Shown here one piece after another: positions 32,169 to 40,842 of a stretch of 64,000 nucleotides of DNA (the first letter of the stretch is position 1; each line of letters opens with the position of its first letter). The DNA comes from Byssothecium circinans. Taxonomy: Eukaryota; Ascomycota; Dothideomycetes; Pleosporales; Massarinaceae. The notes under the pieces were generated by a model that was not told the DNA's origin, searched no databases, and saw only the letters and a program-made list of their open reading frames with translations. Both the position numbers and the translations under genes were made by a program. The stretch spans positions 201,437 through 265,436 of the forward strand of contig ML976998.1 of assembly GCA_010015675.1 (NCBI GenBank), in the 5' to 3' direction.

Positions 32169-33965
32169 TTATGTAGCCGCCTTCTTTGCCTTTCGTTTGG
32201 CTTGGGTATCATAGTTATGCTTCGACTTGCGCTTCGTGCCACCGGTCAAGAACCAGAACGAAAGTTGGTCGGGCGTAGCAAGCGACCGGTCGTCTGCGCA
32301 CAGCGGATAGAGAACGACGTTGTCTTCACGGCGGCGGATACAAAATTTGTTACCGTTAACGCATGCGCCGCATACCGCATCCTCCTGCACATGCTTGAAA
32401 CAGTTCTTGCCAATGCAGGTGAAGCATCCAGTCCTCAGCGCCAATCCCTTCTCGTACCAGCCATCCCCAAACTTGTTTGTCTCGGCGTCGTTGGCCCAGT
32501 TGCGAAGGGCGGATTGGACTTCTGTCGAGAGGCAGCTGTACGAAACAAGGGTGCCTTGCGCGGGATCGGTCAAGGCCTGGAGCTTGTCAAGGTCAAGGAG
32601 TGCTTGTCGCTCGACCAAAGGCGGAGTGGCGGTGGGAGTGTAGGTCAAGATGGCGGTGGGAGCGGGAGCGGGAGTGGGAGCGGGAGTGGGGGTGGGGGTG
32701 GGAGGGCGGGAAGGTACATTGTCGTTGATGTTGTCTTCCTCGTAGTCCAAACCCAGGCCATCGTCCTCGTTGCCCAAACCCAGGCCATCATCCTCGATCG
32801 TCGTGAGTTTAGCGACACGGAATTGGCGGTTCTCTTCCTCAAGCTCGTCCCGTTGCGCCTTTAGATCTTCCACTTGACGTTGGAGGGCCTCATTCCTCGC
32901 CTGCAACAATGCCGAATTTTGCTGCACGGTGTTGCTATGGTTCCAAGCATTTTCCAGGTGCACACCCAGCTCCAGCGTGTTCTTCTTCACCGAAAGATCA
33001 ACACCCGATATATCTTCTTTCAGATACTCGTAGGCGTGCTTCTGATTGTAAGCATTGTCGAACACATGTCTGTCGACCTTGTCAATTTGATCGAACAGGG
33101 TGTTGTGGCTATCGTTGACCGACTTGCGCACTTCGTCAACTTCATCACGGCCATGTCTGACGGAATCGCGCAGTTCTTCGACATTTTTCGCCACGTGCTT
33201 GACATCGGTGAAGGCCATGGTGAGGTAGGAGTTGTTGGCCTGGAGGATGTTTATTGACTTCTGCTGCTCCGTGACCTTACTCCGCAATTGTTGAAGCACA
33301 GATTCCGAGACCAGGAATTTTTGCGTTTGGCCTTCGTATGCCGCGGACTTCGTCTTGAGAGCGCTTTCAAAACCCAAGCATTTCTCCTCGAGTGCCGCAC
33401 ACTTCTTCTCGAGCCCCTCGCACTTCTTCTCGAGTCCCTCGCACTTGGCTTGGGATGCTTTCAAATCCCCGGCAATGGGAATGCGAAGCTCCAGCTCTGC
33501 TACCCCCTTCTCCATCTCACCCGCCCTCGCCTTCTCTGACGCCTCGATAGCAGCATCACGAGTGGCGGCACTATGCTCAAGCTCCTTCTCCAGACCAGCG
33601 GTTGACTTTTCGAGCCCGAGAATTCTATCGTCTTTCTCTTTGAGCTGTTCCTGGATTACGTTGCGGAGCTCAGCAAAATTGTCTCCTGAGTCCGCTTGCT
33701 GCTTCGAGAGATCTTCGAATAGCTTCTTGTTTTCCAGATTATGGCGTTCAGCATCCGCCAACTTGTCCTTCGCACTCGCCAACTCCCCCCTTACACCCGC
33801 TAATTCTTCCTTCTTCTTCTCCAAGAGATCCCGCATTAACTTGACCGTTTTGCTGGATTCGATGTTGACGCTGTCGATGTTCTTGGACGAGACAGGGGCG
33901 GAAGCCTTTTGGGCGGAAGCTTTTTGGGCGGCGGCAAAGGCGGCGGAGACGGCGTTGAGAGACAT
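32169..33965 (-). CDS. Orphan coiled-coil protein with C-terminal Cys-rich motif
   Basis: A single ORF of 598 residues from ATG 33965. Residues 1-30 are Ala/Ser/Lys-rich. About 40-390 is almost continuous coiled coil with repeated KKCEGLEKKC-type heptads near 180-200. An acidic linker carries a tandem DDGLGL repeat, and a Pro/Thr/Ala low-complexity segment follows (about 420-450). The C-terminal domain has seven cysteines: C514, C517, C522, C532, C535, C542 and C556, spaced C-x2-C-x4-C-x9-C-x2-C-x6-C-x13-C. This suggests metal binding and looks more ordered than the rest. A Lys-rich tail (KRKSKHNYDTQAKRKAKK) could act as a nuclear signal. I do not recognise the family. The upstream leader carries a GGT-type minisatellite and the shared element, copy B. 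Confidence 0.75.
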   Translation of the reverse strand: MSLNAVSAAFAAAQKASAQKASAPVSSKNIDSVNIESSKTVKLMRDLLEKKKEELAGVRGELASAKDKLADAERHNLENKKLFEDLSKQQADSGDNFAELRNVIQEQLKEKDDRILGLEKSTAGLEKELEHSAATRDAAIEASEKARAGEMEKGVAELELRIPIAGDLKASQAKCEGLEKKCEGLEKKCAALEEKCLGFESALKTKSAAYEGQTQKFLVSESVLQQLRSKVTEQQKSINILQANNSYLTMAFTDVKHVAKNVEELRDSVRHGRDEVDEVRKSVNDSHNTLFDQIDKVDRHVFDNAYNQKHAYEYLKEDISGVDLSVKKNTLELGVHLENAWNHSNTVQQNSALLQARNEALQRQVEDLKAQRDELEEENRQFRVAKLTTIEDDGLGLGNEDDGLGLDYEEDNINDNVPSRPPTPTPTPAPTPAPAPTAILTYTPTATPPLVERQALLDLDKLQALTDPAQGTLVSYSCLSTEVQSALRNWANDAETNKFGDGWYEKGLALRTGCFTCIGKNCFKHVQEDAVCGACVNGNKFCIRRREDNVVLYPLCADDRSLATPDQLSFWFLTGGTKRKSKHNYDTQAKRKAKKAAT

Positions 33966-34165
33966 GATGGTGGTAGTGGTGATGGTAGTGGTGGTGGTAG
34001 TGGTGGTGGTAGTGGTGGTGGTAGTGGTGGTGGTAGTGGTGGTGGTAGTGGTGGTGGTAGTGGTGGTGGTGGTGATGCTAGTGGTGGTGATGATGATGGT
34101 AGTGGTAGTAGTGGCGATAGTAGTGGTGGTAGTAGTGGTGGTGGTGATGGTAGTGTGATGGTATA
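33966..34165. repeat. GGT-type minisatellite directly upstream of the coiled-coil gene
   Basis: Seven exact copies of the 12-bp unit GTAGTGGTGGTG run from 33985 to 34068, flanked by less regular GGT/GAT triplets up to 34165. On the minus strand this is a CCA/CAC-rich leader that ends next to the ATG. The long plus-strand ORF across it (Gly/Ser or Val repeats) is an artefact of the triplet repeat. Confidence 0.85.
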
Positions 34166-34173
34166 GTAGCTTG

Positions 34174-34275
34174 GAAGTAGTCAGTGATGTTCTTAGAGGA
34201 CTGCTACGAACGTTTTGGAAATAAAGAAAGTGCTATGTTGTCACTTGTGTTTGAGGGTTGGCAAAGAAAGCTGGA
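34174..34275 (-). promoter_or_regulatory. Shared upstream element, copy B
   Basis: About 100 bp that aligns nearly end to end with copy C (40326-40427). It includes AGTAGTCAGTGATGTTCTTA, GAGGACTGCTAC, then ATAAAGAAAGTGCTATGTTG and GGCAAAGAAAGC. It lies about 210-310 bp upstream of the 598-aa coiled-coil gene, beyond the minisatellite. Confidence 0.8.
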
Positions 34276-34786
34276 GAAGAGAAAAAAAGACGTGGGGGTG
34301 GGCTCTATATAGGAGATTTGGGATTTGCCGTCCGGCTGGCGAGGAGGGAAGCGACGACCCAGCGCACCTTCCAGCAGCGATCCGGACGGCGACACAAACC
34401 GTGTACGGTGAGCTGATTATGACCATTCAAATACTATTCATTGGCTCGGGCGTAATCGCTGCTCTCAGAGGAGGAAGGAGACGGTTAACGACTCCGACCA
34501 AGGGCGGCGCATACCGGCCGGGAGAAATTTGCTGGATGAGAGGGAAGAGGGATTGTCGCTGTGGGAGAATCTTTAAAAGTGGAAAAGGATTGTATGGTAT
34601 TTTCATAAGTGAGAATCGTGCGAGCTTTGGGAGTTCACTGTATGTCCTCAGCAATGCTTGGAAGATGGTGAGACCAGAGATCTATACCATTTTATATCCA
34701 TTACAATTCCTCTACCTGCATTGCTTCTAAATGTCCCATAAAACCCTTTAAATACATTAATCTTACGGGTAAGAGATAGCGAATGC
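34276..34786. other. Intergenic region
   Basis: About 510 bp between shared element copy B and the 3' end of the EthD-like gene. Short ORFs on both strands are unsupported. Nothing else is visible. Confidence 0.4.
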
Positions 34787-35302
34787 TCACACAACCCCCC
34801 TCCCGTTAAGCATAACATCCACCAACTTCCCCTGAAACTGCGCAACAACATATCCACCCCTGCGCTCCATATCCAAAAACTTCTTCTCATCTCTCTGGAT
34901 CACGTTTCTAAAATACTCATCGTTGAATGCCGCTTCGAGATCCTCCAGCGATTGCACGACAAAAATAGCGATGCCATCGAATTCCTCCATTTCGTTCTCT
35001 GGTGCTGAAGGCGAGGAGGTGGTGGGTATATTGTTTGGCAGAATGGTGCCGGCGGCGTGTATCTAGAGCTCTTCTGTCAAAAGGGAGCTTATTACGGCGT
35101 AAATCGAGGCAAAGTTCAGGGTTCGAGGGATGAGTGGGTATTGAAGACGCACTTGTTGATACCGCCTGAACCCATATTTCTCCGCCCAGGGAACAATAAT
35201 CGGCGCGTGCTTCTCCCTCCAATGGCTGTAGAACTCCTCAAGGGAGAGGGCTGGGTTGCGCTTTATGTAGGCGATGATTTGGATGGAGTTTTTCTCCGTC
35301 AT
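34787..35302 (-). CDS. EthD-domain-like protein (dimeric alpha-beta barrel)
   Basis: Two exons (35302-35153, 35062-34787) with a 90-nt phase-0 intron (GTGCGT...CTCTAG) give 141 residues. The frame is open upstream to 35332, but only from TTG, so the ATG at 35302 was chosen. The N-terminal half, IIAYIKRNPALSLEEFYSHW then EKHAPIIVPWA, matches the start of EthD proteins, and the C-terminal half has FDGIAIFVVQSLEDLEAAF and DEKKFLD. EthD-like proteins are small dimeric alpha-beta barrels found near catabolic or polyketide genes; few have known reactions. The next gene, a NAD-binding protein on the same strand 415 bp upstream, could be a functional partner, but this is unproven. Confidence 0.8.
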
Positions 35303-35717
35303 GGCTGGTACTTGGATCTTGCTTGAGTTCAAAGAGACGGAAAGGAGAAAAGAACGCGAGCTTTGAATATGGGATCGACGTGGCTGGATGGATTTACAGA
35401 GGTATACGTATATATAGAGGGAGTGAATGCGGTTGCCTGAATGGATGACAGGTGTTCATGTGGAAGTGTGGTAGGTGGCTGACTCTGCATGTGCAAGCGT
35501 GAATAATCTTGCTCTAACCATTCGAAGCGAATGCAGTAGCATGGAAGCACTCATGCATCTATCGTAAAAATACCAGAAGAGGCTAAGCACTACGGGATGA
35601 GATCGAGACCGGGATCAACCATCCACATGGGTAAGCTCAGCTAGCGGTCAAATCCCTACATACACCAAAGTCCAAAATCAACATTCTCTCCTTCCATTCA
35701 TCTGAGTAACCATAAAC
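35303..35717. promoter_or_regulatory. Intergenic region upstream of EthD-like gene
   Basis: 415 bp, expected to contain the EthD-like promoter. It includes a TATATATAG sequence at about 35408-35416, roughly 110 bp upstream of the ATG, which could be a TATA box. No gene is visible. Confidence 0.4.
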
Positions 35718-36734
35718 TTACTTCCCCTCGGCCTCATACGACGAGATCAAATACTCCACCTCATCCTCCTCAAAGCTCTTCCAAATTCCCTTCTCCCTCG
35801 GCACCCACCCCAACTTCCTCAACCTCACTGCGCGACATATCGAATTACTCCCAAGCGCCATTTCAGTAATCGGCCCCAGCAAATCCGCATAATGCTCCTC
35901 GGAAAGCACTCTCGGTCCTGGACTCTCGATCTTCCCAAGCCTGAACAGCACATTTCCAATGCGTTCAGCCACTTCCTTCCAGCTGTAGATGTACCCGTCT
36001 TCGGTAAAGAAGTACGGGTTCTCCAGGACGTTTAACGAGGGAGAGGGCGAAGTAAGATCGGAAAGAAGGAGGGAATAGGCGCGCGCAAGATCGTTGACGT
36101 GGACGGTGTTCCAGATGTTGGCGCCGGCGCCTATGTGGCCGGTGAAGCCGTGCTTGAGGGCGAAGCGCATCATTTTGGGCACCGCCATTGACAGTCTCTT
36201 GTTTTCGGGATTGAAGCCGTGGATGGTCGGCGGTAATATGATGGCGAGTTTTGCCTTGTCGCCAAATTCCTTTGCGGCTTTTACAATCTCGAGATCGACG
36301 TCGCGGTGAAATGCTGTGTCGGGTAGCGCGTCAATCTCCGCTGGATTGTCGTCTCTGTACACTCTATCGGTTTTGTAGGCTCCCTTTGCATTGTCGACGA
36401 GGACGCCGGTGCCACTGGTGTGGATCAGGATGGTTGGCAGGGACTTTGCAACGCGTTGGCGGAGACCGGCGTTGATAGCGAGTGTGCTAGGGACATGGTC
36501 GCTGGAGGCGGTGTTGATTGTGATGGCGTGTTGGGCGGCTTGGGCGGTGAGGAGATCGTGGTCGTCAAGCGTGCCATGAAGCGTTTTGACGCCTTTCTTT
36601 TCGAGGGCGGCGGCTTGGTCCTTGTTACGCACCATGGTGGTTACCTGGTAGTTGGCTGCAAGGAGCAGGCCAATGATTGGCAGGCCTACGAAACCTGGTC
36701 CAACGAGAAAGACGGATTTGGGATGGGAAGCCAT
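35718..36734 (-). CDS. NAD(P)-binding Rossmann-fold oxidoreductase, extended SDR/epimerase-like
   Basis: 338 residues from ATG 36734. The frame is open to 36890, but the extra 52 residues are Ser/Pro-rich and lie outside the fold. The nucleotide-binding loop GPGFVG is at 12-17, in the context SVFLVGPGFVGLP, followed by an NmrA/SDR-like beta-alpha core. ILIHTSGTG, the KTDRVYRDD segment and ILPPTIHGF resemble extended or atypical short-chain dehydrogenases acting on sugar nucleotides or aromatic aldehydes. A canonical YxxxK catalytic motif is not evident, so it may be an atypical or regulatory member. The substrate is unknown. It neighbours the EthD-like gene on the same strand. Confidence 0.82.
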   Translation of the reverse strand: MASHPKSVFLVGPGFVGLPIIGLLLAANYQVTTMVRNKDQAAALEKKGVKTLHGTLDDHDLLTAQAAQHAITINTASSDHVPSTLAINAGLRQRVAKSLPTILIHTSGTGVLVDNAKGAYKTDRVYRDDNPAEIDALPDTAFHRDVDLEIVKAAKEFGDKAKLAIILPPTIHGFNPENKRLSMAVPKMMRFALKHGFTGHIGAGANIWNTVHVNDLARAYSLLLSDLTSPSPSLNVLENPYFFTEDGYIYSWKEVAERIGNVLFRLGKIESPGPRVLSEEHYADLLGPITEMALGSNSICRAVRLRKLGWVPREKGIWKSFEEDEVEYLISSYEAEGK

Positions 36735-37115
36735 GGTTAAAAACGAATGATATAGAGGGGAATCGTGTGATGAGTTTATTGAGAGGATAGGAAATATGGG
36801 TGGACTTGACTTTGATTTATACTTTGACAGGATCTGGAAAGAGACCAAAGGTGCAAAAGAGTGTGCAGAAACAGGGCTTGAATAACGCAATTACTTACAA
36901 ACTTCATGCTCACAAACAAGGGATATCTTGCGGGTTCAGAAGCTTGAAGGTGATGTATGTGGACCCTCCGGGCTATGGATTGGCTGGTTCACTCTTGGTG
37001 CGCGGACTTATTGCGGGAGCTTGCGGAGAGTGGCGGACGAACTACTCCGCTTTCTGGCGATGCCGTGACGATGACGCCGGGTTCCCCCCAACAGCACGCA
37101 AAAGCTTACTCATCT
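36735..37115. other. Intergenic region
   Basis: 381 bp upstream of the oxidoreductase gene, with no gene visible. Confidence 0.4.
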
Positions 37116-37580
37116 CTACTTCTTATACGGCGGCAGCCCCTCCCCTTCCATAGCAGCCCTCTCCTTCCTCGCCCTCCGCCTGTCCCTCCTCTCCAATTCT
37201 TTCGCAACCGCCTTCGCCAACTTCTTCCTTTCCTCCCTCTCCCTCTCCTTGGCCATATTCTTCGCCCCCTTGCCACTCCACACCTTCCTGAACTCCTTGC
37301 GCCACATCTGGTGGAAGGTCAGGAACCTGTCCGCCTCCTCTTCTGCCTTGCGCTCGTTGTGCTTGGCTTCATCGTCGGTGTCGAGGAAGTCTGATTCATC
37401 ATCATCGTGAGGAAGAAGGCTGGAGGATGACTCGAGATTGGAGGCTTTGAGGTTGCGCTCCGTGTCCCATTTCTTGGTGCGCGAGTAGGCTACGATGGCG
37501 GTGGCGGCGAGGCCTGCGGCGAGGGGAAGGAGCAAGAGAGAGCCCATGAAGCAGATGGCGAGGATGTCTTCGGTGTCCAT
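37116..37580 (-). CDS. Small membrane protein with charged cytosolic tail
   Basis: 154 residues from ATG 37580. A single hydrophobic span lies at about residues 6-32 (ILAICFMGSLLLLPLAAGLA...), followed by an acidic Ser/Asp region (ESSSSLLPHDDDESDFLDTD) and a long basic Arg/Lys/Glu helix (about 110-150). A TMHMM-style topology would place the short N-terminus outside and the tail in the cytosol. The absence of stops, the ATG context and the amphipathic basic helix suggest a real gene. I do not recognise a family. Confidence 0.6.
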   Translation of the reverse strand: MDTEDILAICFMGSLLLLPLAAGLAATAIVAYSRTKKWDTERNLKASNLESSSSLLPHDDDESDFLDTDDEAKHNERKAEEEADRFLTFHQMWRKEFRKVWSGKGAKNMAKEREREERKKLAKAVAKELERRDRRRARKERAAMEGEGLPPYKK

Positions 37581-38322
37581 GGTGATATTTGTAGTTGGTA
37601 GAGATGTGGTAGGTTGGTAGGTGTGGAGGTGACGGATTGCTTGTCAAGTGGTTGCTATAGGAGTGAAAGGTCGCCGCGTAGGATGTGGCAGTGTATCCGC
37701 TTACGTCATACCACCAGCACCAACTTTTTCACGTGACCATCTCATCTCCAAAGCTTTCTCACCAGTCGATTCATCGGACAACTCGAAGAACAAAAGAAGG
37801 TGATAATTACGAAAATTGGCATTATAACTTAGTGGTTACGGCTCAGCCAGCATGCGACTGCAAGCCGTCAATCTTCGCCCCCACAACCTCCCAACTAATC
37901 CACGTCGGCGCACGAGACGACGTCAATCTACATATGCAAGCATCAAGATCTAGCATCCGAAATCCGCTCGGCTAGAGAAACGCCGGAAGGCAGGATAGTT
38001 GCTACCGGCAGCAAGTTGATCATTGTCCATACAGAGGGCCTTCACCTCCGCATACGCCTTCTCGTTCGCCTCACGCTCCGGCTCTGTGACCTTCTGCACC
38101 TCGTTTACCTAGGATTCTAGGATATGGCGGTGCGTCCGCCTAAATTATGTCGATGAGTGACTCAAAGGACAAAAGAAGGGAAGAAATGGGGACCTTCACG
38201 TCTAGCAGATGGCATAGGGTTTGAAGCACAGAAGAGGAAACTTTTTAGTTTATGAGAATGCTAGAGAAAACCCCGCAAGAACACGAAACCCGCCCGGCGA
38301 CTCCCCCCGGGGAAACCCACAC
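37581..38322. other. Intergenic region
   Basis: 742 bp. Two loosely similar stretches, near 37680-37810 and 38112-38190, share GGAT-A/G-TGGC-A/G-GTG and ACAAAAGAAGG. A tRNA-like A-box at about 37830 has no matching acceptor stem. No gene is called. Confidence 0.4.
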
Positions 38323-40062
38323 TCAGTCTTCCATCGCCTTTCGAAGCATCTCCTTAAGCTCAGGGTCCTGAATATCCTCCACATCCTTCTCCAGGTCTGG
38401 TTCACCACGAGCTTCCCTTTCTTGTCTCTCCAAATCCCAGTGCATAAATTCAACTGCCGCATCGAGCTGGCCGGTTGTCGATTGGTGGGCGTCCGCTTCG
38501 TTGTCGAGTTTTTGTAGAAGTACTGCAGATGTGTCGGCATGTTGAGCACCTTCTTCATGGGCGATCTGGAGCTCAATGATTTTTCCCTCGAGATCTTCCT
38601 GTAGCTGCCTTATCTTGTGGTCTGCCTCGATGCGTTCCTTCTCCGCCTGCGATTGTCGAAGCTCGGCCGATTCGCGCTTAGCATCTGCGAGGCTCTTCGC
38701 CGAATTTGCTGCGGCCAGCTCCAACTTGATGGCACCTACTTGCTGAATGAGATTTTGGATATGACTGCGGTCGGCATCGTGATTCTTGTGGAGGTCTTCA
38801 TTGCGCTTATCCACCTCTGATTTCGCCTTGCGCAACACTTCCAACTCTCGCAGATCGACATCCTTCTTGGCATTTTCGGACATCAAGGTGTTCGCTTTGT
38901 CAACGCTCTGGTCTCGCTGCGTAGTGAGGTCGGAAATCTTTTGACGCAGTGTCTCGAGCTCGGCATCGGTAGTGCTGCGAAGGGTCTTGAGCTCGGCGTT
39001 GGAAATCTCACGCAGCGTCTTGATCTCCGCGGATGTCGTTTCCCGGAGTGATTGTAGCTCGGCGGAGGTGATGGCCTTAGAAGAGCTGAGGGTGAGTTGG
39101 TTATCGCGCAGGCTGTTGAATTCATCCTGCAACTTGGCCCTGGCTTGTCGTTCCGACTCGAGCAGATTATCCTTGGCCTGGCGTTCTGCCTGCAGCTCGG
39201 TCCGCGCCTTTTCCTTCTCTCCGCGCTCACGGTCGACTTCCTTATTGAGCCGCTCAACTTCGCTCCGGAGCCGATCATTTTCTGTGGCTAGGCTCTGCTT
39301 GGTGCTTTGAAGTGCCGCGTGTTCGATCTCAAGTGCGTTGAGGCGATCGACTACTTGCTTTTGCCACTCAACAACTGACGTGTAGTCCTTGACACGTACA
39401 GAGTCTTCTGGAGCACTGGCAAGCAATTTCTGCATTTCTCCGATGGTGGAAGTGAGTATCTCTGCCTGCTTCTCTTGGAGTTCATTGCGCTTTTGGAGTT
39501 CCTTCTTCAGACTTTCCGGGGTATCTTGACTGATGAATGTGCCAAATTCACCCTTGAGCACCCGAGCCAGAGTCTCTCGAACCTTGTTCGACGTCTCAAT
39601 GACCGCAAGCCGAACAGGAAGCAAGTCGTCATCCTGTTCGCTCCATTCTTGGTATTTCCTCAAAACCTCTTCCAATTCCTCCGTTACTTCAACAACACGC
39701 TGGCCCTCTTTCACCGCCAATTCGAACGTCTTTTTGTGCAGATTGTTGAATTCTTTGATGGTGTCGAGGTTCATTTGAAATCCGGCCGCCGACATCTGAG
39801 GCCCGTGCTCTGTGTGCAGTGCTCGCAGCTCAACGTACCTCTCGTATGTCAAATCGGCTTCGGCTTCTAACCTCGCCTTTTCAGCATAGAAGGCTTTGTT
39901 GTCTTCGGCTTCCATCGCGTAGCCATCCCATTTTGCGAGAGTCGAGCTATACCAATCCGGGATCGGCTTGTCGCCCTTCTTCTTGCTCGTCGAAGTCGTG
40001 CCGCCGCGGCCGCGTCCGCGTCCTCGAGTTGCTGTGCCACGGGCAGTAGGTTTAGGGGCCAT
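38323..40062 (-). CDS. Orphan coiled-coil protein with RG-rich N-terminus
   Basis: A single ORF of 579 residues from ATG 40062. The first 30 residues are basic, with an RGRGRGRGG stretch like an RGG RNA-binding or nuclear signal. Residues 35-95 contain aromatic residues (PDWYSSTLAKWDGYAM) and may fold. About 95-560 is a long coiled coil with internal repeats of the type TSAELQSLRETTSAEIKTLR around residues 330-375. The C-terminus is acidic and Glu/Lys-rich. No known domain is present. The gene resembles the 598-aa orphan in architecture and upstream DNA but not in sequence. Confidence 0.75.
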   Translation of the reverse strand: MAPKPTARGTATRGRGRGRGGTTSTSKKKGDKPIPDWYSSTLAKWDGYAMEAEDNKAFYAEKARLEAEADLTYERYVELRALHTEHGPQMSAAGFQMNLDTIKEFNNLHKKTFELAVKEGQRVVEVTEELEEVLRKYQEWSEQDDDLLPVRLAVIETSNKVRETLARVLKGEFGTFISQDTPESLKKELQKRNELQEKQAEILTSTIGEMQKLLASAPEDSVRVKDYTSVVEWQKQVVDRLNALEIEHAALQSTKQSLATENDRLRSEVERLNKEVDRERGEKEKARTELQAERQAKDNLLESERQARAKLQDEFNSLRDNQLTLSSSKAITSAELQSLRETTSAEIKTLREISNAELKTLRSTTDAELETLRQKISDLTTQRDQSVDKANTLMSENAKKDVDLRELEVLRKAKSEVDKRNEDLHKNHDADRSHIQNLIQQVGAIKLELAAANSAKSLADAKRESAELRQSQAEKERIEADHKIRQLQEDLEGKIIELQIAHEEGAQHADTSAVLLQKLDNEADAHQSTTGQLDAAVEFMHWDLERQEREARGEPDLEKDVEDIQDPELKEMLRKAMED

Positions 40063-40320
40063 TTTTTCTATTGTGGGCGGTCGGTGGTGGCGATGGCGGT
40101 GATGGTGGTGATGGTGGTGATGGTGGTGATAGCAGTAGTGATAGCCGCGGTGGTGGTGATGGTGAGGGTGGTGATGGTGAGGGTGGTGATGGTGAGGGTG
40201 GTGATGGTGAGGGTGGTGATGGTGAGGGTGATGATGGTGATGATAGTGATGATGGCAGTGGTGATGGCGGTGGTGTGGTAATAGCGACGGTGGTGGTAAT
40301 GGCGGCGGTGGTGGGTTTTG
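40063..40320. repeat. GGT/GAT-type minisatellite directly upstream of the 579-aa coiled-coil gene
   Basis: Five copies of the 15-bp unit GATGGTGAGGGTGGT (40158-40232, the last copy ending GAT) lie inside a broader GGT/GAT triplet tract. On the minus strand it forms a CAC/CCA-rich leader before the ATG. The plus-strand Gly/Asp ORF across it is an artefact. Confidence 0.8.
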
Positions 40321-40325
40321 GGCCT

Positions 40326-40427
40326 GAAAGTAGTCAGTGATATTCTTAGAGGACTGCTACTCTGATGTTTTGGACATAAAGAAAGTGCTATGTTGTCACT
40401 TGTGGTGGAGGATTGGCAAAGAAGGCT
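40326..40427 (-). promoter_or_regulatory. Shared upstream element, copy C
   Basis: Matches copy B almost end to end: AGTAGTCAGTGATATTCTTA, GAGGACTGCTAC, ATAAAGAAAGTGCTATGTTG, TTGGCAAAGAAGGC. It lies 264-365 bp upstream of the 579-aa coiled-coil gene. The core also matches copy A. Confidence 0.8.
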
Positions 40428-40842
40428 GAAGGTTAGAAGCTGGCGCGGCGGCGGTCGATAATAATATGGTGGGCGTGGTGGATGACTAAGCGAGCTTGCA
40501 GAGGAAGGAGCGATGAACGTGAGGGACTGGGACTGAAAATTTTACACTATAGCTAATCTTATCGCCTTATCCAAAGCTACACCTCGTAGTGTGAAGCACT
40601 CATATGCAATATCGCAAACCCTCCAACGACAAAGTGGCAAATACAATAACATTTGCGCGACAGTATAGCCGGGGATTCCTCGCGGCACTATCCAAATGAC
40701 TATAACGTCGTGAAAGATTTACAAAGGAGAGGAATGCCCGATTCAAGCTTCACTAGAGGATTTCACGACTGGTAGCATCGCATCTGAGGACCCTTCGAGG
40801 AGTCTACCCAAGGAATGCAATGCTTCGTACAAATGGTGGGGT
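40428..40842. other. Intergenic region
   Basis: About 415 bp between element C and the stop of the 1,429-aa gene. Nothing identifiable is visible. Confidence 0.4.

Noticed and set aside
33355..34166. Long plus-strand ORFs with Val or Gly/Ser repeats
   Set aside because: They are produced by the GTAGTGGTGGTG minisatellite and the antisense of the coiled-coil gene; no start context or family.
37820..37890. tRNA-like A-box sequence (CTTAGTGGTTAC)
   Set aside because: No matching acceptor stem and no B-box.
40071..40340. Plus-strand Gly/Asp-repeat ORFs
   Set aside because: Triplet-repeat artefact upstream of the 579-aa gene.
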